NCBI GenBank assembly: GCA_009778275.1
Contig: WRKC01000038.1
Span: forward strand, 1 to 5,095
Length of the DNA: 5,095 nt
Direction: 5' to 3'
Source: Methanomassiliicoccaceae archaeon
Lineage (GTDB): Archaea; Thermoplasmatota; Thermoplasmata; Methanomassiliicoccales; Methanomethylophilaceae
Each line of letters starts with the position of its first letter. Position 1 is the first letter of the stretch. The notes beneath the pieces were generated by a model that did no database searches, was not told the DNA's origin, and worked only from the letters and a program-made list of their open reading frames with translations. Position numbers and translations under genes: made by a program. This document shows positions 1 to 5,095 of this stretch, piece by piece.

Positions 1-19
1 CCCCCGCCGATCTTTGCGC

Positions 20-391
20 TCACAACTCTTCTTTGACTATCGGGGCGGCGGCCGCATTCCTTGATATGCTGGCGATCCCCTTTTTGCAGGATTCTTTGCT
101 TTTGTAGCCTTGCGACGCGGCTACTATCTCCCCGTTCATCGCCTTCAGACGGAAGCGGCATTTGTCGCCCGCGTCCAGAAATATCTCGTATTTCGGGTTC
201 GTGAGTTTCTTGTACCCCTCCACTGTCTGGTCCTCTATCTTGGACCTGCTGTTGGTCTTGACGCTCCCTATGCCGTTCAAGCACGAAGCCTCGTTGGCAT
301 AGACCTGTGAAGTGCATATCACCCTGCCGTTCTCGGCGATAAGATTGAACATCACTCCGTTCTTTGCAGGTTTCATAACAAATTTGCCCAT
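20..391 (-). CDS. DUF1508 (YegP-like) two-repeat protein
   Basis: Small soluble protein of 123 residues made of two tandem copies of the DUF1508/UPF0339 motif. Copy one spans about residues 10-48 and copy two about 67-113. Both share the pattern F-x-L-x-A-x-NG-x-(V/I), then S-Q-x-Y-x-(N/S)-(E/K)-x-SC, then G-I-x-S(I/V). E. coli YegP has a comparable two-repeat layout and a length of about 110 residues. The biochemical role of the family is not established, so no function is given. There is no signal peptide or membrane segment. The ATG at 391 is chosen because it follows a purine-rich stretch (AAGGGGAAAAGG) on the minus strand; an in-frame ATG five codons later is the alternative. It has its own promoter-like TATA element and an 88-base gap from the permease gene, so it is probably a separate unit. 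The family call is firm; any link to metal resistance is unsupported. Confidence 0.88.
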   Translation of the reverse strand: MGKFVMKPAKNGVMFNLIAENGRVICTSQVYANEASCLNGIGSVKTNSRSKIEDQTVEGYKKLTNPKYEIFLDAGDKCRFRLKAMNGEIVAASQGYKSKESCKKGIASISRNAAAAPIVKEEL

Positions 392-425
392 TTGCCTTTT
401 CCCCTTTTACCCTGTATATGGAGTG

Positions 426-441
426 AGTTTATAGTTTATAT
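426..441 (-). promoter_or_regulatory. Putative archaeal TATA element of the DUF1508 gene
   Basis: Read on the minus strand this is an A/T-rich ATATAAACTATAAACT stretch, formed by two back-to-back copies of a 7-base unit (AGTTTAT on the plus strand, 426-432 and 433-439). It lies about 45 bases before the ATG at 391. A start of transcription about 25 bases downstream would leave a short leader of about 20 bases. A second TATATA stretch at about 455-464 could serve instead. Assignment is by composition and spacing only. Confidence 0.4.
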
Positions 442-479
442 CTTATTACTAATCCATATATATCATTCATAAGAACGCA

Positions 480-1466
480 TTATGCGGAGAAGGATGCCTC
501 TCCTTTTCCCCTGATCCTCAGGATAACGGCGGAGGTCAGGGAAAGGATCGGCAATTCTATGAGGGGGCCGACCACCAGCACCAGGGCGATCAGGGGCGAA
601 TCCGGGAAGGCCGCCACCGCTATGGCCAAAGCAAGGGGGGAGTTCCTTGCCATGACCGTGAAGGTCAGGGAAGTGGTATCGTCGAATGAGAAACCGAGCG
701 CTTTCCCCACAGCCCTCGAGATTATGAAATTGAGGGCGAAGAATATCACCAGCGGAACAAGCATCTGCAGCAGGACGACGGGATCGTCTATTATCATGCT
801 GCCGTTCGGTGCGAACATGGCGAAGACCGCCAGGCACAGGAAGATCAGCTGGAGGTTGTCGCCGTGCTTATCGATCCCCTCATCCATGGCGCCCTTCCTG
901 CCTAAAGCTTTTACCGCAGCTTTGACCAGATTTGCCGCAATGAAAGGTACCGCGAGGACAAAGACGATGCTGATCAGGATCGACCCCAGATCGAACGATG
1001 AACCCGTCCCGAAGAACAGGAAAAGATATACGGGAAGCAGAACGACCTGCAGAACGAGATTGAGCGGGAGTATCGATGCGCTGAGTGAGAGGTTCCCTTT
1101 GGACATGCCCGTGAACACCATGAACCAATCCGTGCAGGGGGTCACGAGAAGCATCACGAATCCTATCATCATATCCCCGGGCCCGCCCAAGAAGGCATAC
1201 CCTAGCATAACGGCCAAGATCGGCGTCCAGACGAAGTTGATGAGCACTGCGGTCGAAGAGAAGCGCACATTCCTGAAAGAATGCCCTATCTCCTTCACGT
1301 CCACCTTCAGGAAGACGAAGAAGAGAAGCACCATCAGGAACGGCTCTATCATCCCTCCCATGTTCTCCGAGAAGAACGCTATCTGCCCGAGGACTATCCC
1401 CGCGAATGCTGCGGCAAAGATCAGGAGCGGCTGTATCTTAGTAAAACGTCCCAACCCCGTCTCCAC
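480..1466 (-). CDS. ACR3/BASS-superfamily permease (arsenic resistance protein type)
   Basis: Polytopic inner-membrane permease of about 328 residues with roughly ten hydrophobic segments, of the SBF/BASS fold that includes ACR3 arsenite exporters. Visible signatures (GTG numbering) are an N-x-x-W-T-P segment near residues 77-82, then T-P-C-T-D-W-F with the key cysteine at residue 111. Near the C-terminus are A-R-N-S-P-L-A-L-A-I and G-P-L-I-E-L-P. The TPC cysteine and the GPLIE glutamate are at places conserved in ACR3-type proteins. The family expectation is proton-driven export of arsenite or a related oxyanion; the substrate here is inferred. The frame is open back to an ATG at 1565, but that start would lie inside the divergent operator and upstream of the leftward TATA-like element. 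I prefer GTG at 1466, which has GGTGA four bases before it. TTG at 1454, with GGAG six bases before it, is second choice. It is divergent from the metal-sensing repressor, suggesting joint metal/metalloid resistance. A bile-acid or other organic-anion transporter of the same fold is the main alternative. Confidence 0.85.
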   Translation of the reverse strand: METGLGRFTKIQPLLIFAAAFAGIVLGQIAFFSENMGGMIEPFLMVLLFFVFLKVDVKEIGHSFRNVRFSSTAVLINFVWTPILAVMLGYAFLGGPGDMMIGFVMLLVTPCTDWFMVFTGMSKGNLSLSASILPLNLVLQVVLLPVYLFLFFGTGSSFDLGSILISIVFVLAVPFIAANLVKAAVKALGRKGAMDEGIDKHGDNLQLIFLCLAVFAMFAPNGSMIIDDPVVLLQMLVPLVIFFALNFIISRAVGKALGFSFDDTTSLTFTVMARNSPLALAIAVAAFPDSPLIALVLVVGPLIELPILSLTSAVILRIRGKGEASFSA

Positions 1467-1470
1467 AGCA

Positions 1471-1475
1471 TCACC
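1471..1475 (-). promoter_or_regulatory. Ribosome-binding site deciding the GTG start of the permease
   Basis: The minus strand reads GGTGA, then four bases, then GTG (1466-1464). GGTGA matches the 3' part of the archaeal anti-Shine-Dalgarno complement (GGAGGTGA) at a normal spacing. This supports GTG over the much longer frame starting at 1565. Confidence 0.5.
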
Positions 1476-1507
1476 GTTCCGAAACAATGATAATAACGAA
1501 GGCCCCG

Positions 1508-1517
1508 TTAAATAATT
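1508..1517 (-). promoter_or_regulatory. Putative TATA element of the leftward permease
   Basis: The minus strand reads AATTATTTAA, the best A/T-rich box-A candidate ahead of the permease. A transcript start about 25 bases downstream falls near 1486, giving a leader of about 20 bases before GTG 1466. This agrees with the shortened gene model. The match to the archaeal box-A consensus is only moderate. Confidence 0.35.
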
Positions 1518-1528
1518 GTTGTGGGAAC

Positions 1529-1536
1529 TTTTATAT
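1529..1536 (+). promoter_or_regulatory. TATA element of the repressor-HMA-ATPase cluster
   Basis: TTTTATAT preceded by purine-rich GTGGGAAC, which resembles a B-recognition element followed by archaeal box A. A transcript start about 25 bases downstream falls near 1558, inside the palindrome at 1549-1566. The leader to ATG 1588 would be about 30 bases. Composition and spacing both fit well, but no start site is measured. Confidence 0.55.
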
Positions 1537-1548
1537 CCAATGAGGATT

Positions 1549-1566
1549 ATTGAGCAATTGTTCAAT
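1549..1566. promoter_or_regulatory. SmtB/CzrA-type operator palindrome
   Basis: ATTGAGCAATTGTTCAAT is an 18-base inverted repeat whose 9-base arms differ at one position. Its core, TGAGC-AATT-GTTCA, has the 5-4-5 layout of operators bound by SmtB/CzrA-type repressors (TGAAC-4-TTCA-like). It overlaps the predicted start of the rightward transcript and ends 21 bases before the repressor's ATG, so bound repressor would block initiation. A further half-site-like TCAA-ATG-TTGA follows at about 1570-1580. The link to the adjacent repressor is inference from position and motif. Confidence 0.7.
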
Positions 1567-1587
1567 TATTCAAATGTTGAGATCACC

Positions 1588-1938
1588 ATGAAGCAAAACG
1601 AAGGCCATGCGGGAAGAGAGCACGACAGGATCGTTGAGGATGCATGCGTGCATATGCCGGACGATAAGACCATTGATGAGCTGTCCGACCTTTTCAAGGT
1701 CCTTTCCGATCCCACGCGTTTGAAGATATTGTTGGCGATCGGGGACGGGGAGGTCTGCGTCTGCTGCATATCCGAACTTCTAGGTATGTCCATGTCCGCG
1801 GTGTCGCATCAGCTGAAGACGCTCAGACAGACGCATCTGGTAAAGGCCAGAAGGGACGGCAGGAACATCTACTATTCTCTTGCCGACCATCACGTGGAGA
1901 CCTTGCTGGATATAACGATGGAACATATGAGGGAATGA
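1588..1938 (+). CDS. ArsR/SmtB/CadC-family metal-sensing repressor
   Basis: Winged-helix repressor of 116 residues that would bind DNA as a dimer without metal and release it when metal binds. The core begins at about residue 30 (L-S-D-P-T-R-L-K-I-L). The recognition helix is S-M-S-A-V-S-H-Q-L-K-T-L-R (68-80), and the wing is R-R-D-G-R-N-I-Y-Y. Two metal sites can be read. The first is a CadC-like helix-3 site, E-V-C-V-C-C with C57, C59 and an extra C60, probably completed by C20 and perhaps H22 in the N-terminal arm. The second is a complete SmtB/CzrA-like helix-5 site, D100, H102, H113 and E116, with the same 2-11-3 spacing as SmtB. This points to Zn, Cd or Pb rather than arsenic alone. The frame is open to ATG 1516, but that codon lies upstream of the TATA box. 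ATG 1588, with a weak GAG six bases upstream, is the credible start. Its TGA is at 1936-1938, just before the HMA gene, so the two are co-transcribed. Confidence 0.93.
   Translation: MKQNEGHAGREHDRIVEDACVHMPDDKTIDELSDLFKVLSDPTRLKILLAIGDGEVCVCCISELLGMSMSAVSHQLKTLRQTHLVKARRDGRNIYYSLADHHVETLLDITMEHMRE
1929..1934 (+). promoter_or_regulatory. Ribosome-binding site selecting the HMA start
   Basis: GAGGGA lies six bases before ATG 1941. The in-frame ATG at 1935, which overlaps the repressor stop as ATGA, has no spacing from this site. The ATG at 1941 is therefore preferred. Confidence 0.5.
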
Positions 1939-1940
1939 GA

Positions 1941-2162
1941 ATGAAACATGTGTACAGAATAGAGAATCTCGGCTGCGCCGCATGCGCGGCGAAGATGGAA
2001 ACGGCAATAAACAAAATAGAAGGCGTGGCATCGGCAAGGATCGTTTTCATGACCCAGCGGCTGACCTTCGAGGCCGAGGGATCGGAGATGGAAAGGATCG
2101 AGCCCGCCATAGAGAAGGCCGTCAAGAAGATCGAACCGTACGTAAAACTGAGAAGGGGATGA
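1941..2162 (+). CDS. HMA metal-binding domain (free, or N-terminal part of the ATPase)
   Basis: Reading frame of 73 residues forming one complete heavy-metal-associated domain (ferredoxin-like fold). The binding loop is E-N-L-G-C-A-A-C-A with C12 and C15 as metal ligands. It is followed by the first helix (A-K-M-E-T-A-I-N-K-I-E-G-V), a strand ending F-M-T-Q-R-L-T-F-E-A, and the closing V-K-K-I-E-P-Y-V. Loops of this ENLGCxxCAAKME type are typical of the N-terminus of CadA/ZntA-like ATPases in clostridia and related archaea, where the domain is normally fused to the pump. Here the frame ends at TGA 2160-2162, immediately where the ATPase frame (+1) takes over. It could be a separate soluble metallochaperone handing metal to the pump, or the first part of a frameshifted full-length ATPase. 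Domain identity is secure; independence as a gene is not. Confidence 0.88.
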   Translation: MKHVYRIENLGCAACAAKMETAINKIEGVASARIVFMTQRLTFEAEGSEMERIEPAIEKAVKKIEPYVKLRRG

Positions 2163-2164
2163 CC
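2153..2164 (+). other. Frame junction between HMA domain and ATPase (+1 offset)
   Basis: In the HMA frame the codons are AGA-AGG-GGA-TGA. Reading one base further on gives AGG-(G)-GAT-GAC-CTG and enters the ATPase frame without a break. A tRNA on AGG could re-pair with GGG after a +1 slip. An SD-like AGGGG (2154-2158 region) lies five bases before a possible CTG start at 2164. The run of four Gs is also a natural place for an indel. An ATGA overlap (ATG 2159) exists too, but it opens a third frame that stops after eight codons at TAA 2183-2185. Which explanation holds cannot be decided from sequence alone. Confidence 0.6.
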
Positions 2165-4026
2165 TGTTCGGAGCCGCCGCGATAACAAGGATCATCGTAT
2201 CCGGCATCCTGCTGGGAATCGGGTTACTCGCGGAAGCGGACGAGATTGTCATATTGACAATATTCGTCGCGGCGTACATCATCGTGGGATACACCACGTT
2301 CATCCGCTTTTTGAAGGCGGTCTACAACAAACAGCCTTTTGACGAGAACCTCTTGATGACGATCGCGTCCATAGGCGCCTTTGCGATCGGGGAGGCTCCG
2401 GAAGGGATCGCCCTTCTTCTTTTCTACCAAGTAGGTACGCTTTTTGAGGATTATGCCGTCGATCGTTCGAGAAGGTCCATTTCCTCACTGACGAACCTCC
2501 TGCCGGAAAGCGTCAATGTCTTGAAAGAGGGGGAGGCCGTCGAAACTGAACCTGAGGATGTGCGGATCGGGGACCTGGTCCTCATAAGACCCGGAGAGAG
2601 GATCCCCCTTGACGGGGTGGTCGTCGAAGGGTCATCAATGATCGACACCTCATCAATAACCGGGGAGTCCGTGCCGAGGAAGGTTTCCGAGGGCGGCACG
2701 GTCCTTAGCGGGTGCATATCCCTCAACGGGGTCCTGACGGTCCGCGTAACATCCGAATATTCGGATTCGACCGCTTCCCGCATCATCAGCATGATAGAGG
2801 ACGCATACGAAGCAAAGTCCAAGTCAGAGAATTTCGTGACGAAATTCGCCAGATATTATACTCCGGCCGTTGTTCTTTCCGCTCTCCTGCTGGCGACACT
2901 ACCCCCGTTGATCTTGAACGCTCCTTTTGAGGACTGGCTCTACAGGGCGCTCACTTTCCTGGTGATCTCATGCCCGTGCGCTTTGGTCATCTCAATACCG
3001 TTGGCGTTCTTCGGAGGAATAGGCGGCGCATCCCGTTTGGGGATACTCGTGAAAGGGGGCAACTATCTTGACGCGCTTGCGGTCGTGGACACGGTTGTGT
3101 TCGATAAGACCGGCACCCTTACGGAGGGGACGTTCGGCGTCGAGAGGATGATTGCGAACGACATCGGAGAGGAAGAACTGCTCGAGATCGCCGCTCATGC
3201 GGAATTCCATTCCAACCACCCCATTGCGGTAAGCATAAGGGAAGCTTACGGCAATGATATCGACGCATCTATGGTCGGTCAGACGGAAGAGATCGCCGGC
3301 AAAGGGATGTCTGCCGAGATAAACGGACACAAGGTGCTGGTAGGGAACGAGACCCTTCTTTCCGAGGCGGGCGTCGCCTTTGAGAGTGTGGAAGGCTTCG
3401 GAACGGCGGTATACGTCAGCGTCGACGGGGCGTACAAAGGATGCTTGATGATATCAGACCGCATCAGGCACGATTCGGCATCTGCGGTGGCGATGCTGAA
3501 GGATGCCGGAATAAAACATATCGCAATGCTCACCGGAGATACCGGCGCGGCAGGGGAGCATGTAGCGGCATCGCTGGGGATCGATACCGTCCACACGAAC
3601 CTTCTTCCCGGAGACAAGATCGGGATAGTCGAAGGGCTGCTGTCGGAAGGGAGGTCCGTCGCTTTCGTGGGGGACGGGATAAACGACGCGCCCTCTCTGG
3701 CGCGTTCGGATGTCGGTATTGCCATGGGTGCCATGGGTTCCGATGCGGCCATCGAGGCCGCGGATGTTGTGATAATGGATGATATGCCCTCGAAAGTACC
3801 GGCTGCGATCATGATCGCGAAGAGGACCAGGCTGATCTCCATTGAGAACATCGTGTTCGCGATCGGCATCAAAGTGCTCTTCCTGGCCCTCGGAGCGCTG
3901 GGCTACATCACGCTTGTGGAAGCCGTTTTCGCCGATGTCGGAGTTGCAGTGATAGCGATACTGAATTCCATACGGACGCTGAGTACGTCAAAGCTTATGT
4001 CCCGTTTGAAAGCGCTGGAGTCATGA
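2158..4026 (+). CDS. cadA: P1B-type Zn/Cd/Pb-translocating ATPase (start unresolved)
   Basis: Metal-efflux pump of the inner membrane that uses ATP to export divalent soft metals. Signatures, numbered from TTG 2254, in order: TGES actuator motif 136-139, CPC metal site in the membrane (240-242), phosphorylation motif DKTGTLT from D284, HP of the nucleotide-binding domain 322-323, and the MLTGD and GDGIND hinge from 473. A conserved Lys540 and Asp561 lie in the last two helices. CPC with this Lys and Asp marks the P1B-2 class (ZntA/CadA: Zn, Cd, Pb) rather than copper pumps. The first usual start, TTG 2254, has no ribosome-binding site and would cut the second helix and remove the first (I-T-R-I-I-V-S-G-I-L-L-G-I-G, from 2182). 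Coding sequence is clear back to about 2158, with no ATG, GTG or TTG in it; the upstream stop in frame is at 2149. With the HMA domain the product would be about 694 residues, normal for CadA/ZntA. All catalytic motifs are intact, so the pump body is under selection. Whether translation starts by frameshift, at CTG 2164 or at TTG 2254 is open. Confidence 0.95.
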   Translation, partial: DDLFGAAAITRIIVSGILLGIGLLAEADEIVILTIFVAAYIIVGYTTFIRFLKAVYNKQPFDENLLMTIASIGAFAIGEAPEGIALLLFYQVGTLFEDYAVDRSRRSISSLTNLLPESVNVLKEGEAVETEPEDVRIGDLVLIRPGERIPLDGVVVEGSSMIDTSSITGESVPRKVSEGGTVLSGCISLNGVLTVRVTSEYSDSTASRIISMIEDAYEAKSKSENFVTKFARYYTPAVVLSALLLATLPPLILNAPFEDWLYRALTFLVISCPCALVISIPLAFFGGIGGASRLGILVKGGNYLDALAVVDTVVFDKTGTLTEGTFGVERMIANDIGEEELLEIAAHAEFHSNHPIAVSIREAYGNDIDASMVGQTEEIAGKGMSAEINGHKVLVGNETLLSEAGVAFESVEGFGTAVYVSVDGAYKGCLMISDRIRHDSASAVAMLKDAGIKHIAMLTGDTGAAGEHVAASLGIDTVHTNLLPGDKIGIVEGLLSEGRSVAFVGDGINDAPSLARSDVGIAMGAMGSDAAIEAADVVIMDDMPSKVPAAIMIAKRTRLISIENIVFAIGIKVLFLALGALGYITLVEAVFADVGVAVIAILNSIRTLSTSKLMSRLKALES

Positions 4027-4061
4027 AAATCCGTGCCGGCACAAGAATCAAGTAATCGGCT

Positions 4062-4067
4062 GAGGAT
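4062..4067 (+). promoter_or_regulatory. Ribosome-binding site of the aminopeptidase
   Basis: GAGGAT lies nine bases before ATG 4077. An ATG at 4069 between them is out of frame and stops after 13 codons, so 4077 is the start. No convincing TATA box is seen in the 50-base gap, so read-through from the ATPase is possible. Confidence 0.45.
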
Positions 4068-4076
4068 TATGGTGTC

Positions 4077-5095
4077 ATGGCAGAAAAAAAGAGCGAAGGA
4101 CAGAAATTAGAAGAAAAGCTTCTGATGAGGTCCAAGAACATCGGGGAGATCGACGGCTCTCTTCTTGACGAGGCCAAAGGCTTCTGCGAAGAGTATAAGA
4201 AATTCCTGTCCTGTAAAACGGAAAGGGAGATCCTTGACTATGCCGTTCCCATTCTGAAGAAAAAGGGCTACAAAGAGTTCCAGATTGGGAAGAGATATTC
4301 CGCCGGTAATAAATTCTATATGAACAACCGCGACAAGGCCCTCATCATGGTCACTGTCGGGAAGAGGCCGGTGGCGGACGGCCTGAGGGTGGGAGTGAGC
4401 CACACCGACAGCCCCAGGCTTGACTTCAAGCCGAACCCGCTCTTTGAGGATACGGACATGGCCTACTTCAAGACCCACTACTACGGAGGGATAAAAAAAT
4501 ACCAGTGGGCCGCGATCCCCTTGTCGCTTCACGGCGTCATCCTGCTGACGAACGGCAAGAGCGTAAAGGTGAACGTCGGAGAGGATGAGGGCGACCCGGC
4601 ATTCTGCGTGACGGACCTGCTTCCGCACCTGGCGATGAACCAGATGAAGAAGCCCGCGCCGGAGATCATAGACGGAGAGCAGCTGAACATACTCGTCGGG
4701 TGCTGGCCGTTCAAGGACGAGAAAGTATCCGGCAGAGTGAAACTGAATATAATGAACATCCTCTTTGAGAAATACGGCGTCACCGAGAAAGATTTCCTGA
4801 CTGCCGAGCTTTGCGCCGTACCTGCATTCAAACCGATAGACGTCGGCCTCGACAGATCAATGATAGGCGCTTACGGGCAGGACGACAGCGCATGCGCCTT
4901 CGCCAATTTCATGGCGGAGATCGAATGCAAAGACCCGGAGTTCACCACGATCACCATTTTCGCAGACAAAGAGGAGACGGGTTCCGACGGGAACACGGGA
5001 ATGAGGTCCTTCTTCTTCAGGGATTTCATCGAGGATTTCGTATCGGCTTACGGGCTCCAGGTGCGCCATGTGCTCAGGAGATCCGTCTGTTTGTC
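4077..5095 (+). CDS. M18-family zinc aminopeptidase (aspartyl aminopeptidase type), 3'-truncated by window
   Basis: Cytoplasmic metallo-aminopeptidase that trims N-terminal residues, preferring acidic ones in characterised family members. The 339 complete codons visible cover about three quarters of the usual length; the rest lies beyond the window. Visible metal and catalytic residues are H-T-D-S-P-R-L-D with H109 (metal) and D111, G-Q-D-D with D269 (expected bridging Asp) and D270, and D-K-E-E-T-G-S with E299/E300 (catalytic base and metal ligand). Other family segments include Y-F-K-T-H-Y-Y-G-G-I-K-K-Y-Q-W after residue 130 and D-L-L-P-H-L. The remaining metal histidine expected near the C-terminus is outside the window. 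It resembles the clostridial branch of M18, so lateral exchange between gut bacteria and archaea is possible but untested. It follows the metal pump by 50 bases on the same strand. The enzyme needs two zinc ions, yet nothing else ties it to metal resistance, so I treat it as an ordinary peptide-catabolism gene. Confidence 0.93.
   Translation, partial: MAEKKSEGQKLEEKLLMRSKNIGEIDGSLLDEAKGFCEEYKKFLSCKTEREILDYAVPILKKKGYKEFQIGKRYSAGNKFYMNNRDKALIMVTVGKRPVADGLRVGVSHTDSPRLDFKPNPLFEDTDMAYFKTHYYGGIKKYQWAAIPLSLHGVILLTNGKSVKVNVGEDEGDPAFCVTDLLPHLAMNQMKKPAPEIIDGEQLNILVGCWPFKDEKVSGRVKLNIMNILFEKYGVTEKDFLTAELCAVPAFKPIDVGLDRSMIGAYGQDDSACAFANFMAEIECKDPEFTTITIFADKEETGSDGNTGMRSFFFRDFIEDFVSAYGLQVRHVLRRSVCL

Noticed and set aside
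1475..1484. Weak inverted repeat GTTCCGAAAC near the predicted leftward transcript start, considered as a second operator
   Set aside because: It does not match the TGAnC-4-GTTCA core of the main operator and has a mismatch in a very short arm; likely chance.
559..1515. Long rightward open frame (about 318 codons) antisense to the permease
   Set aside because: Its translation is rich in S, T, R and K with no family signature, and it lies entirely opposite a clear membrane protein whose codon pattern explains the lack of stops. It is a shadow frame.
2159..2185. ATG overlapping the HMA stop (ATGA), which looks like a coupled start for the ATPase
   Set aside because: It is in the third frame and stops after eight codons at TAA 2183-2185. 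It could serve the pump only if a base is missing from the sequence between 2162 and 2182; kept as a rival explanation, not a gene.
3279..3872. Leftward open frame of about 197 codons inside the ATPase
   Set aside because: It is low-complexity (S, A, P, I) and antisense to the DKTGT-GDGIND part of the pump; it is a shadow of the coding strand.
4033..4042. Perfect 10-base palindrome GTGCCGGCAC just after the ATPase stop, considered as a terminator
   Set aside because: There is no loop and no following T tract, so neither a bacterial hairpin terminator nor an archaeal T-run terminator is supported.
4107..4628. Leftward open frame of about 173 codons within the aminopeptidase
   Set aside because: The opposite strand encodes unmistakable M18 motifs throughout, and this frame shows no recognisable domain or ribosome-binding site.
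1..5095. CRISPR arrays, tRNA or rRNA genes, insertion sequences and attachment sites
   Set aside because: I saw no spaced direct repeats, no cloverleaf or rRNA-like segments, and no transposase or terminal inverted repeats. The window is nearly all protein-coding.

Overview
The window looks archaeal, with a moderately GC-rich genome. Promoters in the spacers look like archaeal TATA elements about 25 bases ahead of plausible transcript starts. Ribosome-binding sites are GGTGA- or GAGG-like. Genes are tightly packed, and several proteins resemble those of gut and sediment methanogens of the Methanomassiliicoccales type. All four complete stop codons I could place are TGA or TAA, never TAG. That fits that order but is too few genes to prove it. 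The assignment is an inference from overall style; no rRNA or methanogenesis gene is present.

Layout, left to right. A small leftward gene encodes a two-repeat DUF1508 (YegP-like) protein (20-391). Next is a leftward gene for a membrane permease of the ACR3/bile-acid-symporter superfamily, of the type annotated as arsenic resistance protein (480-1466). A short divergent control region (about 1467-1587) carries a promoter in each direction and one strong palindrome of the SmtB/CzrA operator type (1549-1566). Rightward from there runs a metal-response cluster: an ArsR/SmtB/CadC-family repressor (1588-1938), a small heavy-metal-associated (HMA) domain (1941-2162), and a P1B-type ATPase of the Zn/Cd/Pb class (coding sequence visible from about 2158 to 4026). 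After a 50-base gap comes an M18-family zinc aminopeptidase (4077 onward), cut by the window end.

How the genes work together: the repressor probably sits on the palindrome over its own transcript start and releases it when Zn, Cd or Pb rises. That would induce the HMA domain and the efflux ATPase. The divergent permease would add oxyanion (arsenite-like) export, although the operator does not cover its promoter.

The most interesting point is the junction between the HMA domain and the ATPase. The ATPase reading frame is open and clearly coding for about 32 codons upstream of its first usual start codon, including its first membrane helix. It abuts the HMA frame, offset by +1 exactly at AGG-GGA-TGA. 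In relatives these two parts are normally one protein. Either the gene is broken by a one-base indel (or sequencing error) in a G run, or the cell uses recoding or an unusual CTG start. Recoding would make a free metal-binding domain plus a full-length pump from one message, as E. coli copA does with a -1 frameshift.
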